A DNA stretch of 44,060 bases from Bacteroidales bacterium (GCA_017443465.1 JAFRXO010000031.1:1-44060); one strand, 5' to 3'. Counted from the stretch's first letter, positions 34,646 through 43,263 are shown. Notes: a model not told the origin generated them from the sequence alone. Numbers and translations: made by a program.

Positions 34646-36004
34646 ATGAGCAAAACAATCAATCGCAGGGACTTTCTCTCATATTCCGCCGCCCTCGGCG
34701 CGACCGGTCTTGTAGGAAGCAGCCTTCTGACTGCATGCGGTCCCAAGAAGGATAAACTTGTCCCGCTCCGTGAGCGCGGAACATACTATGTGCCTGAACT
34801 CACGGACAAGGCTATCGAGGGGAAACCCCTCAAGGTCGGTGTCATCGGTTGCGGCGGACGCGGCTCAGGAGCTATCATCAACCTCCTCGACGCAGCTGAC
34901 GGAATCACCGTTACAGCCCTCGGAGACACTTATGAGGACCGTCTCCAGAATCTCCGCAAATCCCTCATCGAGAAGAAGGGTCAGGAAGTTCCCGAAGCAA
35001 ATTGCTTCGTAGGCTTCGACGCTTACAAGAAGGTCATCGATTCCGGTGTCGACATGGTGATCGTTGCCACTCCTCCGGTATTCCGTCCCGTCCACTTCCA
35101 GTATGCTACCGAAAAGGGTGTACACTCCTTCCTGGAGAAACCTATCGCAGTCGATGCAAAGGGTTACCGCACCATCATGGCCACTGCAAAGCAGGCCGCA
35201 GCCAAGGGACTTTCCGTTGTCACCGGTACCCAGCGTCACCATCAGCGTCCTTATGTCGAGGCTTACCAGCTGATCTCCGACGGTGTGATCGGCGAGATCA
35301 CCGGCGGTAATGTCTATTGGAACCAGGGTATGCTCTGGTACCGTGAGAGGCAGAAGGACTGGAGCGACATGGAGTGGATGATCCGTGACTGGGTCAACTG
35401 GAAATGGCTCTCCGGAGACCACATCGTCGAGCAGCATGTGCACAACATCGACGTGTTCATGTGGATGATCGGCAAGCACCCCCTCAAGGCTACGGGTGTC
35501 GGAAGCCGCCAGAGGCGTATCACCGGCGACCAGTATGACAACTTCAGCATCGATTTCGAATTCGAGAACAATGTCCACCTGCACAGCATGTGCCGCCAGA
35601 TAGACGGCTGTGCCAACAATGTCAGCGAGTTCGTACAGGGTACGAAGGGTTCTTGGAACAGCGCCAAGCACGAGATTGTCGACCTCCAGGGCAATGTCAT
35701 CTGGAAGTTCGACGCCGAAGCTGAGAAGGCCGAGCATTCCCAGACCAATCCCTACGTCCTCGAGCACGTGGACTGGGTCAACCATATCCGCAGGGGCGAG
35801 GCACACGAAGAGGCTTCCGAGACCGGTACTTCCAGCCTGGCAGGCGTCATGGGACGTGAGGCTGCCTACACCGGAAAGACCGTTGACTGGGACACCATCA
35901 GCGCCTCCGACATGGATTACATGCCCGCCGTCCTCGAGAACGGCCGCATGGACATGAGTTCATATGTCGTAAGGGTTCCCGGAGCTCCAAAGGAGAAGAA
36001 ATAA
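34646..36004 (+). CDS. Tat-exported Gfo/Idh/MocA family oxidoreductase
   Basis: This 452-residue NAD(P)-dependent sugar oxidoreductase has a twin-arginine signal (NRRDFLSYSAALGATG) ending in a possible lipobox (LLTAC). Export by Tat suggests that it folds with its cofactor before crossing the membrane. The Rossmann motif is VGVIGCGGRGSGAI, the catalytic Lys lies in FLEKPIAVDAKGY, and EQHVHNIDVFMWM supplies the conserved His/Asp, so the active site appears intact. Exported members of this family oxidise or reduce sugar hydroxyls, including at C3 of glycosides. The next gene follows after 4 nt. Confidence 0.92.
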   Translation: MSKTINRRDFLSYSAALGATGLVGSSLLTACGPKKDKLVPLRERGTYYVPELTDKAIEGKPLKVGVIGCGGRGSGAIINLLDAADGITVTALGDTYEDRLQNLRKSLIEKKGQEVPEANCFVGFDAYKKVIDSGVDMVIVATPPVFRPVHFQYATEKGVHSFLEKPIAVDAKGYRTIMATAKQAAAKGLSVVTGTQRHHQRPYVEAYQLISDGVIGEITGGNVYWNQGMLWYRERQKDWSDMEWMIRDWVNWKWLSGDHIVEQHVHNIDVFMWMIGKHPLKATGVGSRQRRITGDQYDNFSIDFEFENNVHLHSMCRQIDGCANNVSEFVQGTKGSWNSAKHEIVDLQGNVIWKFDAEAEKAEHSQTNPYVLEHVDWVNHIRRGEAHEEASETGTSSLAGVMGREAAYTGKTVDWDTISASDMDYMPAVLENGRMDMSSYVVRVPGAPKEKK

Positions 36005-36008
36005 GCAT

Positions 36009-36920
36009 ATGGACAGGAGACAATTCCTTCACAGTTCGATCGCCGGCGCGGCAGTGGTCGCCGCCGGCGCTTCTCCGCTGGCCGTTACTGCCTGCGGCAG
36101 TGCAGCTGACAAGGGCAAGAAAGCCCTTGGCCAGCTGAATATATCTTTCCAGGAAGGTACAGCTCCCGGCAAATCCCTCGCCGAGAAGTTCGACTTCATG
36201 GAGAAACTCGGTGTCACCGGATTCGAGCCGGGCGGAAAGGGCCTCGGAGACAGGGTCCAGGAAATCAAGGACGCCCTCAGCGGCCGCAATATCAAGGTCT
36301 CGGCCATATGCGCCGGATTCGACGGTTTCATCCTCGCCGAGGATCCCGCTGTCAAGGAGGCCTTCGACACCAGCATGCGCCGTATCATCGATGCTGCCGG
36401 AGAACTGGGTTCCACAGGAGTGATCATGGTCCCTGCTTTCAACAGGCAGGTGCCCTGCAAGCCTCACAACCAGGAGACAAGGGACTATCTCTGCGCCCAG
36501 CTTCATGAACTCGGAGAATATGCCAAGGCACATGGTACTACAGTGATCCTCGAGCCCCTTAACCGCAAGGAAGCCTTCTATATGCGTCTGGTTGCCGATG
36601 CAGCCGCCATTGCGCGCGATGCGGACAGCGACGGAGTGAAGTGCATGGGCGACTTCTGGCATATGCAGGAAGAGGTCTCTGACTATGGCGCTTTCTGGTC
36701 CGCAGGCAAATATCTGCAGCACGTCCACATCGCCAGCCGCGGTCGTCGCAAGACTCCGACCGAGGATGGTGAACTGGATAACTATGTAGATGGTTTCCGC
36801 GCCCTGAAGGAAATGGGCTACGACAAGTATGTCAGTTTCGAGTGCGGGTGCGTGGGAGACAAGAATGTAGTCCTTCCCGCTGCAGTCCAGCTTCTCCGCG
36901 ACCAGTGGGAGCAGGCCTAG
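36009..36920 (+). CDS. Tat-exported sugar phosphate isomerase/epimerase-like TIM barrel
   Basis: The 303-residue protein has a Tat signal (MDRRQFLHSSIAGAAVVAAG) with a lipobox-like VTAC. The AP endonuclease-2/xylose isomerase-like barrel shows metal-ligand candidates: Glu in VILEPLNRKEAF, Asp and His in GDFWHMQ, His in HVHIASRGR and Glu in VSFECGC. These exported barrels act on sugars, for example isomerising or cleaving keto-sugar intermediates, and commonly neighbour Gfo/Idh/MocA genes. The ATG lies inside a CATATG. The TAG stop shares a CTAG palindrome with the stop of the convergent DUF3737 gene. Confidence 0.9.
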   Translation: MDRRQFLHSSIAGAAVVAAGASPLAVTACGSAADKGKKALGQLNISFQEGTAPGKSLAEKFDFMEKLGVTGFEPGGKGLGDRVQEIKDALSGRNIKVSAICAGFDGFILAEDPAVKEAFDTSMRRIIDAAGELGSTGVIMVPAFNRQVPCKPHNQETRDYLCAQLHELGEYAKAHGTTVILEPLNRKEAFYMRLVADAAAIARDADSDGVKCMGDFWHMQEEVSDYGAFWSAGKYLQHVHIASRGRRKTPTEDGELDNYVDGFRALKEMGYDKYVSFECGCVGDKNVVLPAAVQLLRDQWEQA

Positions 36921-37768
36921 GAGTTTTCCCTGATCTCTATCCTGCAGTCGCCTGGAGCGCGCAGGAAGCTGTCAATAGTGACTGAACCTACCGCATCGGC
37001 TCGTATGTAGCCGGTGCGGGGGTTTTTTATATTGGTGATGCTTCCCTTGATCTCTGCATGGAGGGAGGAATCCTCGAATGCCCTGTCGCATGCTGGATCG
37101 AATGTACAGTCCTCGAGAACAAGGTCTTCAGTGTAGCATAGAGGCTGTTCTCCGGCAATGTGGCAGCGCACCAGGCGGAGATTCTTCGAGTGCCATCCGA
37201 GGTATTCTCCGTCCAGTACGGAGTCGTATATGGTCACGTTCTCCGTCTCCCAGAACGAATCCTTGGTGACAATCTTGGCATTGCGTACCGTCACGTTCTT
37301 CACGTACTGGAAAACGTATTTCGAGTCGCTCACAAGGCCGTCCACATCCACGTCTTCGCAGAACATGAAGGGGTAGGTGCCGTCGTGGAGGGTAAGGTTC
37401 CTTACCTTGAGCCCTTTGACTTCCCAGAAGGTTTCGTCTGCGTCGTTCATCACCACATTCTCTACGGTGAGCCCGGACATCTCCCTGAAGAACTTCGGGG
37501 CGTCGATGACGCAGTCCTTCATCACCATGTTGTCAGAATACCATATGGCGCTCCTGGAGCCGGGGGCGAAGTAGCAGTTGGTGATGAGGGAACCATCGAC
37601 ATGCCACCAGGGATATTTCCCTATGAATTTGCAGCTGTCGGCTTCGATGTTACGGCAGAATTTTATGCCGGATTCCCCGTCGGTTATGGTGATGCCTTCA
37701 AGCCGGGCATCCTGCAGGCCGAATAACGGGCGTTCTCCGCCGAAAGTCATGTCTTTGAATAGTTTCAT
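36917..37768 (-). CDS. DUF3737 family protein, right-handed beta-helix
   Basis: This 283-residue cytoplasmic-looking protein has repeated short beta strands of the form xxVxNxxxxDxxFxE, typical of a right-handed parallel beta helix, and matches the DUF3737 pattern (KYPWWHVDGSLITNCYF, then SRSAIWYSDNMVMKDC). Function is unknown. It is the third gene of the asnA-MATE-DUF3737 run, 3 nt after the MATE stop. Its start codon is part of a CATATG. Confidence 0.85.
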   Translation of the reverse strand: MKLFKDMTFGGERPLFGLQDARLEGITITDGESGIKFCRNIEADSCKFIGKYPWWHVDGSLITNCYFAPGSRSAIWYSDNMVMKDCVIDAPKFFREMSGLTVENVVMNDADETFWEVKGLKVRNLTLHDGTYPFMFCEDVDVDGLVSDSKYVFQYVKNVTVRNAKIVTKDSFWETENVTIYDSVLDGEYLGWHSKNLRLVRCHIAGEQPLCYTEDLVLEDCTFDPACDRAFEDSSLHAEIKGSITNIKNPRTGYIRADAVGSVTIDSFLRAPGDCRIEIRENS

Positions 37769-37771
37769 ATG

Positions 37772-39181
37772 TCAATCATTTTTATATTTGTCCATCCATT
37801 TGCTGCCGCGCAGCCTCATTATGAAGAGGAGTCCGCGCACATTCAGGTCCACGCACATCGCAATCCAGAATCCTGCCAGTCCCAGGGAAGGAATCAGCAG
37901 GAGTGACAGCCCGATACGGACCAGCCATATGCTTCCGAAGTTGATGAAACTGGGGACGAGGGTGTCTCCCGCTCCTACGCAAATTGCGTACCCTACTATG
38001 GCCGCGGCAAAGCCTGCTTCGGCGAAACATTCTATCCTCAGCACCTTGGCTCCGAGATCGATTACGGCCTGCTCAGGTGACATCAGTCCTATGAGCCATG
38101 GCGCCGTAAAGAACATGATTACGGACAGGAAACTCATTATGGAAATCCCTTCCGTCAGGGTGATGCGCTTGAAGCCCTTTGCCAGGTTCTTCCTCCCGGC
38201 TCCCAGGCTCTGGCCCACCAGCGAAGTAGCTGCGTCCCCGATGCCGTATCCGGGCATGTAGCAGAAGCTCTCTGCCGTAATGGCGAAGGAATTGGCGGCG
38301 ATGGCTATCGTCCCCAGGGGTGCGACAATCGCAGTGCTGGCTACGTTCGCGCCCCTGATCACCAGACTCTGAAGGCCCATCGGAAGGCTTATGCTTGCGG
38401 CATTCTTCAGGCACTTTGAAGTCGGTATGAAGCTTCCTCTCTCGTGATTGATCTTCAGTTCTTTGGATTGGAAGAGTATATAGTAAAGGAACAGGATTAC
38501 GACTACCAGTTCGGCGCATCCGCTTCCAAGTGCGGCTCCTTTTACACCCAGGCCAGCCCCCCAGACAGTGACTCCTCCTATCTCTCGTGTGGGAAATATG
38601 AGGAAGAAATTGAAGATTACATCCAAGACGCACATCAGGACATTCAGGATGCTGGGCACTTTCATATTCCCGCTGCTCTGGAGCATCCCGGAGCACAGGG
38701 CCTCGAATTGAAGCGCAGGGATGAATGCCATCATTATCATGAAGTAAGCGCTGGAATCGGCGCATATGCTTTCATTCCCTCCGAGCCAGCGGGGAAGGTA
38801 CGGGCCGATGCATATGCCTGTTGCGGCGAGAAAGAGTCCGAGCAGGAGCAGGGAAGTCATGGCCTGCCGCAGGACGGACCTGGCGCTCTTGAAATCATTC
38901 GCTCCAATCAGATGAGCTACCTGTACATAGAATCCCGCCGCTCCTGCAAAGCAGAAACTGCCGAACATCCACAGGGCCGTGGATACAAGGCCGATCGAAG
39001 CCGCAGGACCGGCGCCGAGGCTGCCGACCATCGCTGCATCGATGAACTGCATCATTATGGATGACAGCTGTGCGATCATTGCCGGGGCACTCAGGATCAG
39101 CGTCAGCTTGAACTGCTGACGCGTGCTCATGGGTTGTCCCGTGCGGATTTTTTCTAGAAGAAGGGCCCTTTCTCCAGCCAT
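37772..39181 (-). CDS. MATE family efflux transporter
   Basis: This 469-residue polytopic inner-membrane protein has about 12 hydrophobic segments in two MatE repeats. The first repeat contains IMMQFIDAAMVGSLG and the second APLGTIAIAANSFAITAESF and GIGDAATSLVGQSLGAG, the Na+ or H+ drug antiporter pattern. The substrate is unknown. An internal Met at residue 18 (MSTRQQFKL) is a plausible alternative start. It lies 3 nt after asnA. Confidence 0.92.
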   Translation of the reverse strand: MAGERALLLEKIRTGQPMSTRQQFKLTLILSAPAMIAQLSSIMMQFIDAAMVGSLGAGPAASIGLVSTALWMFGSFCFAGAAGFYVQVAHLIGANDFKSARSVLRQAMTSLLLLGLFLAATGICIGPYLPRWLGGNESICADSSAYFMIMMAFIPALQFEALCSGMLQSSGNMKVPSILNVLMCVLDVIFNFFLIFPTREIGGVTVWGAGLGVKGAALGSGCAELVVVILFLYYILFQSKELKINHERGSFIPTSKCLKNAASISLPMGLQSLVIRGANVASTAIVAPLGTIAIAANSFAITAESFCYMPGYGIGDAATSLVGQSLGAGRKNLAKGFKRITLTEGISIMSFLSVIMFFTAPWLIGLMSPEQAVIDLGAKVLRIECFAEAGFAAAIVGYAICVGAGDTLVPSFINFGSIWLVRIGLSLLLIPSLGLAGFWIAMCVDLNVRGLLFIMRLRGSKWMDKYKND

Positions 39182-39184
39182 ATG

Positions 39185-40222
39185 TCAGACTAGCTGGATG
39201 CCGGCGCTTTCACAGCGCTCTCTCATTTCCTGCGGCCATATGCTTGACTGGATCTCTCCGATGTGGGCTTTGCGCAGGAAATACATGCAGAGCCTGGACT
39301 GTCCGATTCCGCCTCCGATGGTGCAGGGGAGTTCGCCCCCCAGGAGCCTGCGATGGAAATAGAGATCCTTCTTGTACTCCATCCCATGCTCTTTAAGCTG
39401 CCTCATCATGGAGGTTTCATCGACCCTTATACCCATGCTGGAAATCTCGAACGAGCTGTCCAGCACTTCATTCCACAGGAGGATGTCGCCGTTGAGGCCC
39501 GGATAGCCTTTTTCTCCCGGGGTGCTCCAGTCATCGTAGTCGGCGGCCCTTCCGTCGTGGATGCTTCCGTCCGACAGCTTCCCGCCTATGCCTATGATGA
39601 AAACGGCCTTGTGCTCGCGCACGATCGCGTTCTCCCTCTCCTTGGGACTCAGGTCCGGATACATATCCAGAAGCTCCTGTGAGTGGATGAAGAATATGTC
39701 GTCAGGGAGGTGGGGGACAAGCTGAGGGAACTCGACATAGAGCCTGTTGCCCGTGACCTTCACAGCCTCGTATATGCGTTTGACTGTCTTTTTCAGGAAT
39801 TCGATATTGCGGTCTTCCCTGCGGATTACCTGTTCCCAGTCCCACTGGTCTACGTACACCGAGTGGGTGTTGTCCAGGTCTTCGTCAGGCCTGAGGGCGT
39901 TCATGTCGGTGTAGATCCCCCTTCCTGGAGCGAGCCCGAGTTCTGCCAGCTTGAGCCTTTTCCATTTGGCCAGGGAGTGGACTACCTCTGCGGAGGCGTC
40001 CTGCATGCTCTTGACAGGAAAGCGGACAGGCCTTTCAACCCCGTTCAGGTCATCATTGATTCCGGTTCCGGAAGGAACGATCATTGGTGCGGTGACGCGG
40101 AGGAGCACCAGCTGGGCGGACAGGTTCTCCTGGAACATGTCCTTTACGGCCTTGATGGCCTTCTCTGTGTTTTCGGTGCTGCCGAGAAGATTATGGTAAC
40201 CGGCGGGGATGAAAAGAGACAT
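39185..40222 (-). CDS. asnA: Aspartate-ammonia ligase
   Basis: AsnA makes L-asparagine from aspartate, ammonia and ATP through a beta-aspartyl-AMP intermediate. The 345 residues match the family, which resembles the class II aminoacyl-tRNA synthetase core: RVTAPMIVPSGTGINDDLNG, EVVHSLAKWKRLKL, YVDQWDWEQVI and the C-terminal GGGIGQSRLCMYFL. It uses ammonia rather than glutamine, and ammonia is a product of the nearby hut pathway. A well-formed promoter lies upstream (40243-40273). Confidence 0.96.
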   Translation of the reverse strand: MSLFIPAGYHNLLGSTENTEKAIKAVKDMFQENLSAQLVLLRVTAPMIVPSGTGINDDLNGVERPVRFPVKSMQDASAEVVHSLAKWKRLKLAELGLAPGRGIYTDMNALRPDEDLDNTHSVYVDQWDWEQVIRREDRNIEFLKKTVKRIYEAVKVTGNRLYVEFPQLVPHLPDDIFFIHSQELLDMYPDLSPKERENAIVREHKAVFIIGIGGKLSDGSIHDGRAADYDDWSTPGEKGYPGLNGDILLWNEVLDSSFEISSMGIRVDETSMMRQLKEHGMEYKKDLYFHRRLLGGELPCTIGGGIGQSRLCMYFLRKAHIGEIQSSIWPQEMRERCESAGIQLV

Positions 40223-40242
40223 TGCTTTATCTGTTGTTTATG

Positions 40243-40273
40243 CAAAAATATCTCATTTTCCGGTACTTTCAAA
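40243..40273 (-). promoter_or_regulatory. Promoter of the asnA-MATE-DUF3737 operon
   Basis: The minus strand shows TTTG (40270-40273), exactly 19 nt, then TATTTTTG (40243-40250), a full match to the Bacteroidota promoter. The predicted leader is about 15 nt. Confidence 0.78.
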
Positions 40274-40287
40274 TTCTAATCGTTTAA

Positions 40288-40315
40288 GGAACTGTTTTGA
40301 ATCCAAAACAGTTCC
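40288..40315 (-). terminator. Hairpin downstream of recQ, probable terminator
   Basis: GGAACTGTTTTG (40288-40299) and CAAAACAGTTCC (40304-40315) form a perfect 12-bp stem with a 4-nt loop, 11 nt past the recQ stop. Only TT follows it directly on the minus strand, so termination may be inefficient. Confidence 0.6.
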
Positions 40316-40325
40316 AGAAGGTGTT

Positions 40326-42212
40326 TCAGTGTCTGTACGGAGGGACGGTTCCGTCATCTATAAGTTCCCGGAGAAGTTCGACCCAATCCGGCGACCAGCC
40401 GGCTCCGGGGACGTCAAACACTGCTTTCAGGCCTTCAAGGGTGTAGGTTCCTGTCTTCGAAATAGTCGCGATCAGTCCGCTCCGTGTGATGTCCCGGAGT
40501 CTCTCGTCCTCGCCCTTGAGGCGGCATACGTCGCATGTGCCGCAGTCTGAAGTCTTCTCCTGCCCGAAATATTCCAGCATGAAACGGGACCTGCACTTAT
40601 CTGTCTGCGAAGCATATGCCTTCATGGCTTCGGCCCTCCTGTCCCAGCAGTCCCTAAGCATGGCATATTTCTCAGGTTGCAGGTTGACGTTCCCGGGGCG
40701 GAGCCTGGGATGCTTCAGGAAGATTACGTCGGCCCTGTCGTTAGGGATATATGAGATTACGTGCTCCAGGGAGAGGCGGTAAAGCGTCTGCCGGAACTGG
40801 GGGACCGTCATCCCGCATTTCGAGGAGATGTAGTCCTCATCGATCCTGACCGCAAAGGAGAATATACCGCTGTAATTCCGCATCAGGGTCTCCAGTACCA
40901 GGAGCATGCTTTCTTCCGGAAGGTCGGTGTAATAGAGGGCGTTACGGTCCACCTTGATCTTGACCCTCGTCTCGATCTCTATATCCTCCGAATAGGTCCA
41001 GTGACCGCACTGCTCCAGATATTTCATCGCGTGGAAGACTCCGGACCTGTCTTTCAGGCCAAAGTGCTTGCAGAATTCGTCCAGGTTGAATTTCAGCTGC
41101 CTCCCTTCGCCCGCGTCATACGGGATTTCGAAGAATATGTGGACTTTGTGATAGATGTCTTCGATGAACTCCAGGGAGGGGAAGGTGACTTCCCTGATCT
41201 GGCTCAGGCGCCTGGTGTCGGTGCCGTTCCAGATGAGCACGGCATATGATCTCTTTCCGTCGCGCCCGGCCCTCCCGGCTTCCTGGAAATAGGCTTCCGG
41301 ACTTTCCGGGATGTCATAATGTACTACAAAGCGCACGTCCGCCTTGTCGATTCCCATTCCGAAGGCATTGGTGCAGACCATGACGCGTATCTTGCCTCTT
41401 TTCCAGGCTTCCTGCCTCTCGGCGCGTGCCTGTGTCCCCAGGCCGGCATGGTAGAATGAGGATTCGACTCCTTCCGCGGAGAGCATGGCGGAAACTTCTT
41501 CGCATCTGATCCGGTTCCGGCAATAGACTATACCGCTCCCCGGTACGCCTTTGCATATGTTCAGGAGCTGGCCGTTCTTGTCTTCGGCCTTCCGGACTAT
41601 ATATGAAAGGTTGGGCCTCTCGAATCCGCTCTTTATCAGAAGCTTCTCCTTGAAGCGGAGCTTTTCCATTATATCGTCTGCGACTTCGGGGGTGGCTGTG
41701 GCGGTAAGCGCTATGACGGGAGCGTCTATGCTGGAGCGGAGCTGGCCGATATTGAGGTAGTCCGGGCGGAAATCATATCCCCACTGGGATATGCAGTGTG
41801 CCTCGTCAACCACTATCCGGCTTATTCCGAGGACGGGGACATATGACTGGAAGAGCCTTGTGGAGAGCCTCTCAGGGCTGAGGTAGAGGAATTTGTAGTC
41901 GCCGTACGCGGCGTTGTTGAAGGCGAGGTCCACTTCGCTCCGGTTCATCCCGGCGTGGATCGCCATGGCCCTTATGCCGCGGTCGGTGAGGTTCTGGACC
42001 TGGTCCTTCATCAGGGCCACCAGAGGAGTTACCACCAGGGTGAGCCCGTCAGTCATCATTGCCGGGACCTGGAAGCATATGGATTTGCCTCCTCCGGTGG
42101 GCAGGATGGCCAGGACATCCCTTCCTTCCAGCGTGGCGGAGATGACCTTCTCCTGCATCGGCCGGAACGAGTCATAGCCCCAGTATTTCTTCAAAACCTC
42201 AAGCGCAGTCAT
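40326..42212 (-). CDS. recQ: ATP-dependent DNA helicase RecQ
   Basis: RecQ is a 3'-5' DNA helicase for recombination and fork repair. The 628 residues carry the Q-motif region YWGYDSFRPMQ, Walker A PTGGGKS (38-44), DEAHCISQWGYDFRP (motif II and the aromatic loop), motif VI QEAGRAGRDGKRS, and the RecQ zinc-binding Cys set ending SDCGTCDVC. After the zinc and winged-helix regions the C-terminus is short, and I do not see a convincing HRDC domain. The start codon lies in a CATATG, 4 nt downstream of a TATCTTTG box. Confidence 0.96.
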   Translation of the reverse strand: MTALEVLKKYWGYDSFRPMQEKVISATLEGRDVLAILPTGGGKSICFQVPAMMTDGLTLVVTPLVALMKDQVQNLTDRGIRAMAIHAGMNRSEVDLAFNNAAYGDYKFLYLSPERLSTRLFQSYVPVLGISRIVVDEAHCISQWGYDFRPDYLNIGQLRSSIDAPVIALTATATPEVADDIMEKLRFKEKLLIKSGFERPNLSYIVRKAEDKNGQLLNICKGVPGSGIVYCRNRIRCEEVSAMLSAEGVESSFYHAGLGTQARAERQEAWKRGKIRVMVCTNAFGMGIDKADVRFVVHYDIPESPEAYFQEAGRAGRDGKRSYAVLIWNGTDTRRLSQIREVTFPSLEFIEDIYHKVHIFFEIPYDAGEGRQLKFNLDEFCKHFGLKDRSGVFHAMKYLEQCGHWTYSEDIEIETRVKIKVDRNALYYTDLPEESMLLVLETLMRNYSGIFSFAVRIDEDYISSKCGMTVPQFRQTLYRLSLEHVISYIPNDRADVIFLKHPRLRPGNVNLQPEKYAMLRDCWDRRAEAMKAYASQTDKCRSRFMLEYFGQEKTSDCGTCDVCRLKGEDERLRDITRSGLIATISKTGTYTLEGLKAVFDVPGAGWSPDWVELLRELIDDGTVPPYRH

Positions 42213-42216
42213 ATGC

Positions 42217-42224
42217 CAAAGATA
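42217..42224 (-). promoter_or_regulatory. -7 box abutting the recQ start codon
   Basis: TATCTTTG on the minus strand ends only 4 nt before the recQ ATG, which would place transcription start at about the A of the ATG and make the message leaderless. A direct repeat GTATAGCTG (42247-42255 and 42259-42267) lies just upstream and could be an operator. No clear -33 box was found. Confidence 0.4.
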
Positions 42225-42278
42225 GCAAAATTTTCAGTGCTGAGAGGTATAGCTGGCCGTATAGCTGTTTCGTGCTGT

Positions 42279-42468
42279 CCCGGAGCCGGGTAAGCCGATT
42301 TGGAGACGTCAGGTTCCAGGCAGGGCGAGCGAAGACGGCGCCTCGCGACGGGCGTTTGTTCGAGGGACGTTATACGCCAGGGGCGGATAAAAGTCCCGAG
42401 TTAGCCGTCGAGCCGTCGAAGCGAAGGCATGCCCTGACGTCGACGTATGAGGTTTGCTTGGCTCCGGG
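42279..42468. other. 190-bp structured non-coding element between recQ and the GH16 gene
   Basis: Two nested perfect 9-bp helices close the region: CCCGGAGCC (42279-42287) with GGCTCCGGG (42460-42468), and GACGTCAGG (42305-42313) with CCTGACGTC (42433-42441), with 17- and 18-nt internal loops. Inside are GCGAG/CTCGC (42325-42329/42342-42346), GGGAC/GTCCC (42364-42368/42393-42397) enclosing CGCC-AGG-GGCG (42375-42385), and a tandem GCCGTCGA repeat (42404-42419). It ends 8 bp from the GH16 stop. It does not match tmRNA, SRP RNA or RNase P landmarks. A 90-codon ORF crossing it is judged spurious. Confidence 0.65.
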
Positions 42469-42476
42469 GCTGAACG

Positions 42477-43244
42477 CTACTCCCACTGGTAAACCTTTAT
42501 CCAGTCAACACGGAGTTCAGAAGGAAGCTGCGACGGATCGGTGACTTTCCCGACCCAGTTGCCTTCCAGCTGGTTCGACAGGATGAAGAAGAAGGGATAA
42601 TCAGGCCAGGGGAACTGTTTCTCCTTCCCCTCGATGCGGGGATAGGTCATGGTCTTCACACCGTTGGTGTACGTGCATATGCTGTCCTGGTAAACTTCCG
42701 CGGCGTAGATGTTCCAGTCATCCTTGTTGATGTCTCCCTTCCCATGGTTCAAAGGCTCAGTGCGGCTCACATCCAGGGAATACCTCGAATGGACGGTCTG
42801 GTAAGCGAAATCATCGCTGTCCAGGTGCTCCATTATGTCGATTTCGGCATAGTCACCATCCTGCATCTTGCAGTCAGGCATGAGCCACAGGGCCGGCCAG
42901 AAACCATTGACGCAGTTGAACTTGGCCCTGATCTCGAACCTGGCCATGCTGAAAGATTTCTTGCCGTTGCTCCTCACTCCGCCGGTTACGAATGCAGTAG
43001 TGTCTGAAGATCTGCCGTCATTGACCTTCCCCAGAAGCACGAGCTGGCCGTCCTCTATGTAAGCCAGGTCCTCACGGAGGGACATCATGTTATTCCAGTC
43101 GCTCTTCCCGAGCTCAACTCTTGACCAGACATTCTCATCGATGGCCGGTCCGTCGAAATTCTCGGTCCAGACTAGTTTCCAGCCTTCCTCGTGCGTGCAG
43201 GAAACGAGGGCCAGAACTGCGGCAATTATAAGTAAACGCTTCAT
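42477..43244 (-). CDS. GH16 family glycoside hydrolase lipoprotein
   Basis: The 255-residue protein has a lipoprotein signal (MKRLLIIAAVLALVSC, Cys16) and a GH16 jelly roll with the retaining catalytic motif EIDIMEH, in which the first Glu is the nucleophile and the last the acid/base. GFWPALWLMP precedes it and WPDYPFFFILS follows. Likely substrates are beta-1,3 or mixed-linkage glucans or a related polysaccharide, hydrolysed at the cell surface. No polysaccharide-utilisation partners (SusC/SusD) adjoin it here. Confidence 0.92.
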   Translation of the reverse strand: MKRLLIIAAVLALVSCTHEEGWKLVWTENFDGPAIDENVWSRVELGKSDWNNMMSLREDLAYIEDGQLVLLGKVNDGRSSDTTAFVTGGVRSNGKKSFSMARFEIRAKFNCVNGFWPALWLMPDCKMQDGDYAEIDIMEHLDSDDFAYQTVHSRYSLDVSRTEPLNHGKGDINKDDWNIYAAEVYQDSICTYTNGVKTMTYPRIEGKEKQFPWPDYPFFFILSNQLEGNWVGKVTDPSQLPSELRVDWIKVYQWE

Positions 43245-43263
43245 GATAAACCTGTTATTGATT

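Noticed and set aside
34865-35806. 313-codon minus-strand ORF antisense to the Gfo/Idh/MocA gene
   Set aside because: The sense gene has intact Rossmann and catalytic motifs; the antisense product matches nothing I recognise.
42213-42476. tmRNA, SRP RNA or RNase P RNA gene
   Set aside because: None of the defining sequence landmarks (tRNA-like ends, SRP domain IV loop, RNase P conserved blocks) is present on either strand.
42272-42544. 90-codon plus-strand ORF across the recQ-GH16 intergenic region
   Set aside because: It runs through the paired arms of the structured element and into the GH16 coding region on the opposite strand; its basic, low-complexity product looks like translated structured sequence.
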